Shown: in pieces, positions 36,259 through 46,207 of the stretch
How positions within the stretch are numbered: position 1 is the first letter of the stretch
How the letters are laid out: every line of letters begins with the position of its first letter
DNA from: an uncultured Sulfitobacter sp.
GTDB lineage: Bacteria > Pseudomonadota > Alphaproteobacteria > Rhodobacterales > Rhodobacteraceae
Direction of reading: 5' to 3'
DNA length: 64,000 nucleotides
Assembly (NCBI GenBank): GCA_947501805.1
Contig: CANMXJ010000017.1
Location: forward strand, 19,852 to 83,851
Made by a program: the position numbers and the translations under genes
The notes under the pieces: generated by a model
What the model saw: the letters and a program-made list of their open reading frames with translations, nothing else
Told to the model about the DNA's origin: nothing
Databases searched by the model: none

Positions 36259-38055
36259 GTGTCGGAACCCGTCTTTGCAAGACCCCGTTTCACCTTGTTC
36301 CAGCCCATGTGGCGTGGCCTTCCCCTGTTGAATGTTGTCGTGATCAGTTGCGCATTGGGTCTGTCGGGCCTTGGCGCGCCGGCGTCGGCACAAACGGCCA
36401 GTGATATCACACCGCCAACCTTTGCCCCTGATGCGCAACGCCTGAAAGGCGCAGTGGTCTTTTCCGGCGAGCGCGGCACAAAACCGCCCGCTGGTGCTGA
36501 AAAGCTGCTGATCAATCTGTCCGGCGTAAATCTGGACGGTGGATTGCCCCAGATGGCCGAGATAAACGCAGCCACACAGGCGCGCCTGTCCGGCAAGACA
36601 ATCACCGTAGCAGAGATTTTCAACGCCGCATCCGATCTTGAAACCGCTTATGCTCAGGCTGGTTATGTGCTGGCGCGTGTGGTTCTGCCTGCGCAGGAAT
36701 TGCGCGATGGCGGGCGCCTCAAGATTGTGGTGATCGACGGCTTTGTTGAAACGGTGGATACGTCCAACCTGCCTGTTCCCGTGCGCGACCGGATCACACG
36801 GCTAACCGAACCGCTTGTCGGCAAGCGCAGTTTGCGCCTGCCCGAAATTGAACGTCAGTTGTTGCTTGCGGGTGATACCTATGGCGTGGCCCTTGGCTCT
36901 GCCTTGGCGGCGGGTGCAACGCCGGGGGGCACATCCCTGATCCTGCAGCCCGAATTCCGCCCCTACACTGGCTTCTTTGCTTTTGACAACTACAATGCGG
37001 ATGCTTTGGGTCCCGTTGTCCTGAGCGCTGGTGTCGAATTCAACTCCCTGTTCAATCTGGGCGAAACCCTTTACGCCCGCCTGTCCGGCTCTCCGGCCAG
37101 CGACAATGACAATGGCCTTGGTTCTTTCTTTGGCAGCGATCCGCGCGTGCGCACCTTGTCAGTTGGTGGCGTGGTGCCTTTGGGCTTTGACGGTCTGACC
37201 CTCAACATCGAAGCAACCGACAGCCGCACGGCGCCTGATCCGCTGGATGTGCCAACCACAAGCCAGTTCAACCGCGCCTCTGCACGTCTGTTCTATCCGT
37301 TTGTACGATCGCGCAACCGGAACATCTCCGGACAGTTCACGCTTGATCGGCAGACCGACAAACAATTTCTGGTAACACCCGGCGGTGGACGCACACCTGT
37401 CTACCTCGACAAAGCCACAGTCCTGCGGGCCGCGGTTGACGGATTCTGGCTGACCGAAGGTGGTTCGGCCATCGAAGCGGGTGCTGTGCTGTCCAAAGGC
37501 ATAGACGCATTGGGCGCGCGCACCGCAGATCAAGTTGGCACCGGCACGCCGTTGTCGCGGCAAGGTGCAGATGCAAAATTCACCAAACTGCTCGTGTCAG
37601 GACGTATTCGTCGCCCCATCAACGAAACATTCAGCTTTTCCCTGTCCGGTCGCGCACAGACGTCCTTTGGCGATCCGATGTTGACTGCGGAACAGATGGG
37701 CATCGCAGGCGGGCAGGAATTGTCGGCCTTCGACGCAGGCAGCATCAAAGGCGACAGCGGCTATGTCGCACGTGCGGAAATTTCAATGCCGCAACAGACC
37801 ACATTTGCAAACACGCCACTATTAATGAGTCCTTATGTTTTTGCCGCTTACGGCGATGTGACACTTGAACAACCGACAGCTCAGGAGCGCGCGGATGTGT
37901 CCGCAACGTCCATAGGCATCGGTGTCGAATTCAATACTTTAACCAAATCCAATTTCTCGTCCGCAACCGTGCGGATCGAATACGCAAGAGGAACCCGTGA
38001 TGATGATCAACCGGACACCAACCGCTTCTCTGTTCAGGGCTCTTTCCGTTTCTAG
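36259..38055 (+). CDS. TpsB two-partner secretion outer-membrane transporter (ShlB/FhaC family)
   Basis: This protein exports the TpsA partner through the outer membrane. It has a signal-type start (helix VVISCALGLSGLGA, ending in PASAQ). POTRA domains cover about residues 65-200 (YAQAGYVLARVVLPAQEL, RLKIVVIDGFVETV), followed by a 16-strand barrel with alternating aromatic strands (GFFAFDNYNADALG near 236) that ends with the terminal phenylalanine (SVQGSFRF). Length (598) fits FhaC/ShlB. The GTG start has AGGAG about seven bases before it; an ATG 17 codons later is an alternative. Its 3' end overlaps tpsA. Confidence 0.92.
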   Translation: MSEPVFARPRFTLFQPMWRGLPLLNVVVISCALGLSGLGAPASAQTASDITPPTFAPDAQRLKGAVVFSGERGTKPPAGAEKLLINLSGVNLDGGLPQMAEINAATQARLSGKTITVAEIFNAASDLETAYAQAGYVLARVVLPAQELRDGGRLKIVVIDGFVETVDTSNLPVPVRDRITRLTEPLVGKRSLRLPEIERQLLLAGDTYGVALGSALAAGATPGGTSLILQPEFRPYTGFFAFDNYNADALGPVVLSAGVEFNSLFNLGETLYARLSGSPASDNDNGLGSFFGSDPRVRTLSVGGVVPLGFDGLTLNIEATDSRTAPDPLDVPTTSQFNRASARLFYPFVRSRNRNISGQFTLDRQTDKQFLVTPGGGRTPVYLDKATVLRAAVDGFWLTEGGSAIEAGAVLSKGIDALGARTADQVGTGTPLSRQGADAKFTKLLVSGRIRRPINETFSFSLSGRAQTSFGDPMLTAEQMGIAGGQELSAFDAGSIKGDSGYVARAEISMPQQTTFANTPLLMSPYVFAAYGDVTLEQPTAQERADVSATSIGIGVEFNTLTKSNFSSATVRIEYARGTRDDDQPDTNRFSVQGSFRF

Positions 38056-41000
38056 CCTGAAGCGGTCCCTGACAGGACTTTCCGTCGCGCTTGCTGGCGC
38101 GTTGAGCCCTGTCGCTGTCTTAGGTCAGGATTTGCCGACGGGTGGATCAGTGGTGCACGGCAACGCGCAAATCACAACGCCAAACGCCAACACAATGACC
38201 ATCAATCAGGGCAGCGACCGCGCTGTGGTGAACTGGGACGGGTTTTCGATTGGCACCGGCAAAAGCGTCAACATCAACCAACCAAACGTAAACTCTGCAA
38301 TCCTGAACCGCGTGACCGGTGACACCACCAGCCAAATCCACGGTCAGTTAAACGCCAACGGTCGGGTGTTTGTGGTTAACCCCAACGGCATCTTTATCGG
38401 CCCGACAGGCAGCGTGAATGCGGGCGGCTTTGTTGCTTCGACACTGGGCATCCGGACCGACGACTTTGTAACGGGCAAAATTGTGTTCGAAGGCAACGGG
38501 TCTTCTGCAACTGTCAGCAACGCGGGCAACATTCAGGTTGTCACAGGTGGTTATGCAGCCCTGATCGGCGGCAAGGTCAAAAACTCAGGCACCATTCAGG
38601 CACCATTGGGCTTTGTCGGGCTCGGCTCGGGTGAACGGATCACGCTTGATCTGGCCGGTGACGGTTTCTTGCAAGTTGCAGTCCCGACAAATTCCGATGA
38701 CGAAGGCCTCGAAGCCCTGATCGAAAACTCCGGCACGATTCAAGCCAACGGCGGCACTGTCCAGATTTCAGCAGCAACCGCGCGAAATGCAGCACGCCAA
38801 GCCATCAACATGAGCGGCGTTGTAGAAGCCCGCACCGTTTCGGGCCGCAACGGACGCGTCACACTTGGCGGTGGCCTCGGCGGCAAGGTCAAAGTCAGTG
38901 GCAAAGTGCGCACGAATACCTATCGCCGCCCTGCAATACAGGTCACACAATCCGCACGCCCTGCCCTGCGCCCCGAGCGCGGCGGCGACATCACGATCAC
39001 GGGCCGCGACATCAGCCTCGCAGGCGCAAATATTGACGCAAGCGGCACAAATGGCGGCGGCAATGTCCGCATCGGCGGCAACATGCGCGGTGCGCCGGGT
39101 CTGATGACGGCCGATACGCTGCATGTAGACAGCAACAGCGTGATTTCAGCCGATGCAACGGTCAACGGCGACGGCGGGCGGGTGATTGCATGGTCTGATC
39201 TCAGCACCGATTTTTCAGGGGACATCTATATTCGTGGCGGTAACGCAGGCGGCAACGGCGGATTTGCCGAGGTCTCTGGCAAGATTGATCTGAATTACGC
39301 CGGTTTCACCAATGCACTGGCACCAAACGGGTCCGCGGGCGAGTTGCTGCTTGACCCGGCTGACATCGAAATTGTTTCCGGCACGCCTGTCTTCAATCAA
39401 ATTTTAGACACCGATCTTGAGGCCCAACTGGCCTTTGTGAACGTAACGATTGAAACGAGTGCGCCAAACCTGCCCACCATAGGCCAATTCCCAAGCTCCA
39501 CCTTAGGATTCGGCGAACAACCGGGCGATCTGGGCACCATCACCGTGGTTTCAACTGCATCTGTTGAATGGAATTCCGGCACCACGCTGCAAATGATCGC
39601 GGACGGCGATATTATTCTGAACGGCCCTGTCACGCCAAACGCAGGCACACTGGATCTCACTGCTGCGAACAGGGTTGTTGTGAATGGCGACGTTGACGCA
39701 CCCAGCGGCACTATCAACGTAAATGCAGCCGCAGATTTCACAGTTGCAGGTTCGGGCGAGATCAACGCGACCAACGGCATTATCAATGCCAACGCGGCCG
39801 ATATCATCATCAACGGAGATGTCATTGCGCCCGGTGCTGACGCCCTTTTCCTCGCGACAAACGATTTTTCCCTCAACAGCGCGTATGACGTGACCGGTGC
39901 AAACCTGACGGTTGGGGCAGATACGGTCAACATGAACGCAATGACGTCCGGCAACGGCGGTGACATCTCCCTGCGGGGCGATACAACCCTGAACATCGGT
40001 GCCGACATTACCATCCCTGCATTTGGCATACTGTCTTTGAACTCCAATGGCCCGATCAACGTCGGTGCGCCCATAACGATGCCAGGTGGTGAACTCACCA
40101 TCGGGTCGATTAGCACCCCAACGGTAAATGTCGGACTTGCTGGTGCCATTGAAACGGGTCTTTTCCGACTGTCGAACGGCAGCTATGCGCAAAACGGCCT
40201 CGGGAGCGGTTTGGCGGCCTTCTCCGCCGACAACTTTGTTATTGATAACCCGTTGGCCTCCGGATTTCAGCGTGTGCTCGACGGCAGTGGCACCTTGGCT
40301 GATCCTTTCCTGCTGACGGATGCATTTGGTCTTCAGGGCGTCGGTACTCTTGGCTTTGCAGCATCTTCCTTTGCTTTGGCAAACGATATTGACGCCTCGC
40401 CCACCCAGACGTGGGAATCCCTTGCTCCGCCCGTGAACGGCCAGCGCAATTCCGGCTTGGTACCGTTGAGCAACGGCGGTGTCTTTGACGGGCGCGGTTT
40501 TGAAATCTCGGACCTGCGTGTGCTGCGGTACAACGGCATTGCGGGCTCTAACAGGGCCGGTCTCTTTGATACGAACAACGGCACCGTGCAAAACCTGACT
40601 TTCTCGAATGCCACTGTTGCCGGATCAATCGTCGGGATCGTGGCAGCCGATAACTTTGGCTTGATCGACGGCGTGTCGGTAAACGGCACCGTTCAGGTTC
40701 ATGTCGAAGGTGGTGAAACCTCTGTCGGTGGCGGTATTGTCGCAGCCAATGGTGATGGCAGTTCGCTTTCGGGTACAATTTCCAACAGCCGCGCTGTTAA
40801 CCTGACCCTGACGGATGTGCCTGACCCGTCCCTTGTTGCACCCGGCTTGGGCGAGGACGTCTTTGTGGGTGGCATCGCAGGCGTTAACCGAACGAATAGC
40901 CAAATTGATCAAGTAAAGACCAGCGGAAGCATCTCGTTGGCAAACGTTGAATTTGCGGGCCGTATCGGCGGGATTGCTGGCGAAAGCGACGGTGAAGTTC

Positions 41001-43633
41001 GCGACACCTATACAACTGCGTCCGTTTCGGCAGACACCACCAACGGTCCTTTGCCGGATTCTTTCGTAGAAATGGGCGGAATTGTCGGTGATAACTTCGG
41101 GGTAATCCGAAACACTCTGGCAAATGGTCCTGTTACCCTTACCGGAACTATCACGTCTGGCGACGTCGGTGCCATCGCCGGTGCAGATATCCCGTCTGCC
41201 ACAAGCATGCTGTCATCCTACTTCAACCCCGGCGTAACAGGACAACCCGCCAGTGGCCAGAACGGTGAAATCGACACCGGAGGTATCCCGTTTCAAGGTG
41301 CGCGCGCGCAAACGACTGCACAGTTGAATGACGCAGTTGGCTTTGTGGCTGACGCGATTGGTGCCGGTTGGGATTTTGTCAACATATGGGCCTTCCCGCA
41401 GGACGGCGTCGATCACGCAAGGCTCTATTCCCTTGATCCGGTGATTTCTGCCGAAGACCTGAACCTGCCCTCGTTTGTCTACAACGGCACAACAACCGGA
41501 TTTACTGCAAACGGTACATTTGGTGGCGGGCCTGCTGCCTTTAGATTTGATGATCCCGCTGACACCGGTTTGCCATCAACCATGAACTCACAGATTGTGT
41601 TGTCTGATCAGAACGTCGGTCCCGTCACCTTTACGTTTCCGACAACCTTTACCAGCGACTTGGGACAAGTCTACAATGTGCGCTCTTTGCCCAGTGCTGC
41701 AACGGTCACACCGGCCCCCCTGACGGTGAACGTGAACAATACCCAAAAAGCATTCGGCGACGTCCTTACCTTTGCCGATGTGAGTTTCACGGCCCTTACC
41801 CTTCTGGGAGCAGATACAATCACCGGCGCGGACGTTGTCAGCCCCGGCGCACCGGCCAGCGCACCGGCGTCCAACACACCCTACCCGCTGTCTCTTACAA
41901 ATTTCACCGGTGTCGGAGCGGGCAACTACACCATCACCGTTGTTCCCGGAAACCTGCGTGTTGTGTCCCGAACGCTGAACATCACCGTGAACGATGCAAC
42001 CAAAACCTACGGCACAGATCTTGTGTTTAACGGGACCGAATTCACCGTGACCGGACTGATCAACGCCGACACGGTGACAAGCCTCACCATCACAAGCAAC
42101 GGTGCCCCCGCCACCGCTCAAGTAGCGAATGGTCCTTTTGCTATCAATGGATCAAACCCCGTTGGCACAGGATTGGGCAATTACACCCTGAACATCATCC
42201 CGGGCCAGCTTGTAATCAATCCAGCACCGTTGACGATCACGGCGGACGATCAAAGCAAACCATTCGGCACGACCTTCACTTTTGTTGGCAACGAATTCAC
42301 CACTACCGGATTGCTGAACTCGGACACCGTTACAAGCGCAACACTCAGCAGCGCAGCCGCCGCCGCGAATGCACCCTTCACAGGTCCAGCTGGCGAAGCC
42401 ATCCTGATCACCAACCCAGTTGGTGCAGGCCTCGACAACTACACAATTTCGCGGGTGAACGGCGTGATGTTTATCGCGCCAGATAATTTGGTGATTACCG
42501 CAAATGACCAGACCAAGACCTATGGTGACGATTTCGTCTTTGACGGGACCGAATTCAGCGTTGTTGGTCTGGCACCGGGTGACAGCGTTGATCGCATAAC
42601 ACTTGCCAGTGCAGGTGCTGCCGCGACAGCGCAGGTCGCTGATGGTCCCTTCACAATTACCGCAACCAGCGCTGTTGGCACGGGACTTGAAAAGTACACG
42701 CTGGTCTTCGCTGACGGCACCTTTAGCGTGGTCCCTGCCCCGCTAAGCATTCGGGCAAATGACCAAAGCAAGCAACAAGGGCAGGTATACACCTTTGCCG
42801 GAACCGAATTCACCACCAATGGCCTGCTCAACAGCGATACCGTCGACAGTGCCGTCCTGACCAGCGCCGGTGCGGCCGCAACGGCATCAGCAGCAAACAG
42901 TCCGTATGTAATTGCAGTGGGTACCCTGACCGGCAGCGGATTGGGCAATTACACCATTGCAGCGGCCGCTGGTGTGATGACAGTAACCAACGTTGTTCCA
43001 GGGCCAATTCCAAACCCCATTGGCCCCGGCAACGTCTTGCTGCCCAATCCAACGGACACCATAAACATCGGATACACTGGGCTGTTTTCTGGCGCTCAGG
43101 GCAACCCTGCTCAGAACAATAGCACACGCGGCCTTGGCGGCCCGCAGCAAAGCCTCTCGGACGCCGAAGCGACATTGGATGTTGTCGATACCATTTCTTC
43201 CGAGGTTGAACTTGCGGTGCAGTCTTGTGGTGCCGCGGATCAGGACTTTGCCAACTATATGGCGTGCCTGAGCGACTCGCTTGATACCTATGCAAATGCC
43301 TTGGATCAAATTGCGACGGATCTGCCATCCGGTCTTGAAACAGTCTCTGCTACCATCCGAACGGCAGCCGAAGAAGTGAAGGCCGCAACTGCCCGGGCAA
43401 CACGCCGTCTGGCCACCGCGACAACCGATGCACAGCGCCGCGCGATCCAGCGGGATGCAGTGAATGAAGCACGCAGTGCCATCAACAACGCCAAAACGGA
43501 AATCCGCAAGGCAATCAGTTTGATCCGTGCTGACGACCCCGAAGTGGAGACCGTCCAGCGCAAGACCGGTGCCCGGATCATTCAGGCATTCGACACTGTA
43601 GATACTGCCCTTGTACGCGCCGCTTCCTTGTAA
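38000..43633 (+). CDS. TpsA exoprotein: filamentous-haemagglutinin-like with GLUG and MBG repeats
   Basis: A large secreted surface protein (1877 residues). A signal peptide (to about residue 42, GALSPVAVLGQ) is followed by a TPS domain with the NPNGIFIG motif (about 127-134), which directs it to TpsB. A long beta-helix rich in NGG and GGNG turns carries a GLUG-like part (near 860-1020). Five MBG-type repeats and a helical, partly Cys-containing end (about 1720-1877, EVELAVQSCGAADQDF) complete it. I use the ATG at 38000: GAGGA lies seven bases before it; a GTG three bases earlier is also possible. The start lies inside the tpsB end. An adhesin or cell-contact protein is likely; no toxin domain is recognisable. 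Confidence 0.92.
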   Translation: MMINRTPTASLFRALSVSSLKRSLTGLSVALAGALSPVAVLGQDLPTGGSVVHGNAQITTPNANTMTINQGSDRAVVNWDGFSIGTGKSVNINQPNVNSAILNRVTGDTTSQIHGQLNANGRVFVVNPNGIFIGPTGSVNAGGFVASTLGIRTDDFVTGKIVFEGNGSSATVSNAGNIQVVTGGYAALIGGKVKNSGTIQAPLGFVGLGSGERITLDLAGDGFLQVAVPTNSDDEGLEALIENSGTIQANGGTVQISAATARNAARQAINMSGVVEARTVSGRNGRVTLGGGLGGKVKVSGKVRTNTYRRPAIQVTQSARPALRPERGGDITITGRDISLAGANIDASGTNGGGNVRIGGNMRGAPGLMTADTLHVDSNSVISADATVNGDGGRVIAWSDLSTDFSGDIYIRGGNAGGNGGFAEVSGKIDLNYAGFTNALAPNGSAGELLLDPADIEIVSGTPVFNQILDTDLEAQLAFVNVTIETSAPNLPTIGQFPSSTLGFGEQPGDLGTITVVSTASVEWNSGTTLQMIADGDIILNGPVTPNAGTLDLTAANRVVVNGDVDAPSGTINVNAAADFTVAGSGEINATNGIINANAADIIINGDVIAPGADALFLATNDFSLNSAYDVTGANLTVGADTVNMNAMTSGNGGDISLRGDTTLNIGADITIPAFGILSLNSNGPINVGAPITMPGGELTIGSISTPTVNVGLAGAIETGLFRLSNGSYAQNGLGSGLAAFSADNFVIDNPLASGFQRVLDGSGTLADPFLLTDAFGLQGVGTLGFAASSFALANDIDASPTQTWESLAPPVNGQRNSGLVPLSNGGVFDGRGFEISDLRVLRYNGIAGSNRAGLFDTNNGTVQNLTFSNATVAGSIVGIVAADNFGLIDGVSVNGTVQVHVEGGETSVGGGIVAANGDGSSLSGTISNSRAVNLTLTDVPDPSLVAPGLGEDVFVGGIAGVNRTNSQIDQVKTSGSISLANVEFAGRIGGIAGESDGEVRDTYTTASVSADTTNGPLPDSFVEMGGIVGDNFGVIRNTLANGPVTLTGTITSGDVGAIAGADIPSATSMLSSYFNPGVTGQPASGQNGEIDTGGIPFQGARAQTTAQLNDAVGFVADAIGAGWDFVNIWAFPQDGVDHARLYSLDPVISAEDLNLPSFVYNGTTTGFTANGTFGGGPAAFRFDDPADTGLPSTMNSQIVLSDQNVGPVTFTFPTTFTSDLGQVYNVRSLPSAATVTPAPLTVNVNNTQKAFGDVLTFADVSFTALTLLGADTITGADVVSPGAPASAPASNTPYPLSLTNFTGVGAGNYTITVVPGNLRVVSRTLNITVNDATKTYGTDLVFNGTEFTVTGLINADTVTSLTITSNGAPATAQVANGPFAINGSNPVGTGLGNYTLNIIPGQLVINPAPLTITADDQSKPFGTTFTFVGNEFTTTGLLNSDTVTSATLSSAAAAANAPFTGPAGEAILITNPVGAGLDNYTISRVNGVMFIAPDNLVITANDQTKTYGDDFVFDGTEFSVVGLAPGDSVDRITLASAGAAATAQVADGPFTITATSAVGTGLEKYTLVFADGTFSVVPAPLSIRANDQSKQQGQVYTFAGTEFTTNGLLNSDTVDSAVLTSAGAAATASAANSPYVIAVGTLTGSGLGNYTIAAAAGVMTVTNVVPGPIPNPIGPGNVLLPNPTDTINIGYTGLFSGAQGNPAQNNSTRGLGGPQQSLSDAEATLDVVDTISSEVELAVQSCGAADQDFANYMACLSDSLDTYANALDQIATDLPSGLETVSATIRTAAEEVKAATARATRRLATATTDAQRRAIQRDAVNEARSAINNAKTEIRKAISLIRADDPEVETVQRKTGARIIQAFDTVDTALVRAASL
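41711..42990 (+). repeat. Five ~255-bp MBG-type coding repeats in tpsA
   Basis: Five in-frame units of about 85 residues begin near 41711, 41968, 42221, 42479 and 42735. Each starts PAPLTV/ITADDQSK-like, contains TKTYG or KPFG, and ends GxGLGNYT (for example VGTGLGNYTLNI). They are extracellular stalk domains. The spacing (252-258 bp) is regular while the sequence has diverged. Confidence 0.88.
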
Positions 43634-43646
43634 ACGGAGCCAGAAC

Positions 43647-45593
43647 ATGCGCGCATTCTTGATCCGGTTATGCGTCGCTTTAACGGTAGCAGTGTTGCTG
43701 CCCGCGCAAGTCATGGCACAGACCGGTGAACGGCGCATTGCCATGATTATCGGCAACTCGGATTACGAGTTGGTCACGCCGCTGGACAATCCCGGCAATG
43801 ATGCCACGGATATTTCCGTCGCGCTTGAGGGGTTGGGCTTCGAGGTGTTTCTTGGACTGAACCTTACGGCTCAGGAAATGGCAGGTCTGACCAACAGCTT
43901 TGCCAAGGCAATTGAAACGGCAGACGTCTCGCTGTTCTATTACGCCGGTCACGGCTTTCAGGTGGGCGGGCAAAACTATCTGGTGCCCACTGATGCGCAA
44001 ATTCAAAAGGCATCTGACATTGCGGATCAGACCATCAAACTGAACGATATTCTGACCCGCATGGAAGCCGCCCCGGGAAGCAAATTCATCTTTCTGGATG
44101 CCTGTCGCAACAACCCGTTCGAAGAAACGCTTTCAGAAGTCGAAGAAGGGTTGGCCCAGATTGGCAACGCGGCTGACTTTATGATCTCTTTCGCAACCCA
44201 GCCTGATAATGTCGCCTATGACGGAACCGGCAGGAACAGTTTCTTTACCGAAGCGTTACTGAACCACATTTATACCCCCGGCCTCGATATCTCGGACCTG
44301 ATGATCTCTGTGCGCAAGGATGTGCTGGCCGCTACAGGTGGCCGCCAGATCCCGTGGGAAAACTCCTCGCTGACCCGCCAGTTCCGCTTTGATCCACGCC
44401 CCGATACAATGTCTGCGGAAACCCTGCTGTGGCAGGTTGCGGCCAACGCCGCCGACCCGCAGTTGATGGAGCTATACGCAGAACGCTATCCGCAGGGTGC
44501 GCATGTGCAGGACGTGCTGGCTTTTCTGGACCCTTCTGTTTCTGACGGCGTAGCCATGTCGCGCGACTATACCCCCCAAGAACGCGATGCGCAGGAAGAG
44601 CGCCTTTGGCAACTTGCAAGACGCAGCCGTTTGCGGCCCGTGGTCCAATTCTATATTGATAATTATCCCGAAGGCGAACACGCCGCTGATGCCAGACGCC
44701 TGATTGCGACCCTACCCGCCGAAGGCGAAGGCGGCGCGGGTCGCCTGTGTGAACGTCTTGCCACCCATCCGCGTGATGCGACTGCCAGTACCGCAGGTGT
44801 GCCATTCGCCACCCTACAGGAAAACGTCTTTTCGGCGATCCAGGCCTGTCAGGCTGCAATTGCCGCCAATCCCAAGCTGCCACACTACACCGCCCTTTTG
44901 GCCCGCGCGACAATTGCAGCAGGCGACACAGAAGAAGCCATTCGTCTTTATCGCGAAGCGGCCACACGCGGTGATCTGCGCGCCATGATCAGCCTTGGAT
45001 TGCTCACTGAAGCGGGCCGCGGAGTTCCTGCAAGCACGACCGAGGCACTACGCCTCTACGAAAAAGCCGCAGAACTCGGCAGTCCGGATGGCAAGATCAA
45101 CCTTGCCGTTGCTCTTTTTGAAGGACAAGGCATCGAAAAAGATGCGGCGCGCGCGGTGCAACTGCTCAAAGAAGCCGCTGATCTGGGTTCTGCCATAGCC
45201 ACCTATAATCTCGGCGTTCTGGCACGCGATGGCGCAGCGGGCAAAACATCCGATGCTTTGGGCTATTTCAAACGTGCGATCAAAGCCGGAGAGCCGCGCG
45301 CCTATGTGGCCAGCGCAATCCTGCTGGATGAGGGTCGCATCACCGACCGCAACCCGGACGCCGCCGCCAACATGCTGCTGCGCGGTGCTGCAGAGGATGC
45401 AGGCCAGAGCATTCGCCAGCTTACCAAAACAACGTCCGATTGGTCGCGTGACACGATCATTGCTGTTCAGGAACGCCTCAAGGCCGCCGGATACTACACC
45501 AGCGCCATCGACGGGCGGTCTGGCCCCAACTTTGTTGCCGCCCTCGAGACATGGCGCAACGGTGGCTTCGCACCTGACGTTCTGGTTGAGTAG
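43647..45593 (+). CDS. Exported caspase-like (peptidase C14) protein with Sel1 repeats
   Basis: A 648-residue protein with a signal peptide (VALTVAVLLPAQVMAQ). The caspase-like domain (about 28-255) has both catalytic residues in family context: His102 (FYYAGHGFQVGG) and Cys153 (IFLDACRNNPFEE). After a tetratricopeptide-like middle come Sel1 repeats (about 415-570, LYEKAAELGSPDGKINLAVA) and a peptidoglycan-binding-like end (ERLKAAGYYTSAIDGRSGP). The ATG at 43647 follows CGGAG and is 13 bases past the tpsA stop, so all three genes form one operon. It may process TpsA or another envelope protein; this is inference. Orthocaspases usually cut after Arg or Lys. Confidence 0.9.
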   Translation: MRAFLIRLCVALTVAVLLPAQVMAQTGERRIAMIIGNSDYELVTPLDNPGNDATDISVALEGLGFEVFLGLNLTAQEMAGLTNSFAKAIETADVSLFYYAGHGFQVGGQNYLVPTDAQIQKASDIADQTIKLNDILTRMEAAPGSKFIFLDACRNNPFEETLSEVEEGLAQIGNAADFMISFATQPDNVAYDGTGRNSFFTEALLNHIYTPGLDISDLMISVRKDVLAATGGRQIPWENSSLTRQFRFDPRPDTMSAETLLWQVAANAADPQLMELYAERYPQGAHVQDVLAFLDPSVSDGVAMSRDYTPQERDAQEERLWQLARRSRLRPVVQFYIDNYPEGEHAADARRLIATLPAEGEGGAGRLCERLATHPRDATASTAGVPFATLQENVFSAIQACQAAIAANPKLPHYTALLARATIAAGDTEEAIRLYREAATRGDLRAMISLGLLTEAGRGVPASTTEALRLYEKAAELGSPDGKINLAVALFEGQGIEKDAARAVQLLKEAADLGSAIATYNLGVLARDGAAGKTSDALGYFKRAIKAGEPRAYVASAILLDEGRITDRNPDAAANMLLRGAAEDAGQSIRQLTKTTSDWSRDTIIAVQERLKAAGYYTSAIDGRSGPNFVAALETWRNGGFAPDVLVE

Positions 45594-45646
45594 CGCCGTC
45601 ACGCCAAACACGTTATATCAGAGCAAACCCTGCCAAAGGACGTGCC

Positions 45647-46096
45647 TTGACCCACGAAACACCACTTGCCCGCAGACGCTTGCGCACATGGTTGCGCCTG
45701 TTGCGTGTCACCCGCAGCACCGAAAACAAACTGCGTGAATTCCTGCGGGTGACACATGACACCACCCTACCCCGCTTTGACGTGATGGCAGCACTTTATA
45801 GTAATGAAGAACCGATGAAAATGTCGGAGCTGAGCAAACGACTGCTGGTTTCCAATGGCAACGCCTCAACCGTTGTAAACCGTTTGGAAAAGGACGGGCT
45901 TGTGATCCGCGTTCAGGAAAAGCAAGACCGCCGGGTGGTCAAAGTGTCCCTCACGCCAACCGGCCTGAAACAATTCGAAGCCCAAGCCACCGGTCACGAG
46001 GCCATGGTCAATGATATTTTCGACACGCTGGATCACGCCGATCTTGATCTGATCCGCGACCTGTTACACCGCGCCGAAGCCCGCCAGGAGATATAG
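45647..46096 (+). CDS. MarR-family transcriptional regulator
   Basis: A 149-residue MarR protein whose winged-helix core shows MSELSKRLLVSNGNASTVVN and RLEKDGLVIR, then the wing DRRVVKVSLTPTG. The TTG start is supported by AAAGGA six bases before it. It lies 111 bp upstream of the gentisate genes in the same direction, so it probably represses them and responds to an aromatic acid or CoA ester. The ligand is inferred from context. Confidence 0.9.
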   Translation: MTHETPLARRRLRTWLRLLRVTRSTENKLREFLRVTHDTTLPRFDVMAALYSNEEPMKMSELSKRLLVSNGNASTVVNRLEKDGLVIRVQEKQDRRVVKVSLTPTGLKQFEAQATGHEAMVNDIFDTLDHADLDLIRDLLHRAEARQEI

Positions 46097-46144
46097 ATCG
46101 CGGATTCTGCGAAACACCTTGCGCCAGACCGTGATCAATTTTAG

Positions 46145-46156
46145 TTTAAGCTCAAA
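46145..46156 (+). promoter_or_regulatory. Candidate MarR operator upstream of gentisate dioxygenase
   Basis: TTTAAGCTCAAA is a near-palindrome (one mismatch) 51 bases before the dioxygenase start, in the size range of MarR half-site pairs. No second copy was seen before the MarR gene itself, so the call is tentative. Confidence 0.3.
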
Positions 46157-46207
46157 GCAATGGACGCGCGACCACTTGCTGACACCTTGGAAAAGGAGAT
46201 CACCACC

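Noticed and set aside
39551..40591. A 346-codon minus-strand frame
   Set aside because: It is antisense to the TpsA beta-helix; its repetitive odd composition comes from the opposite coding strand.
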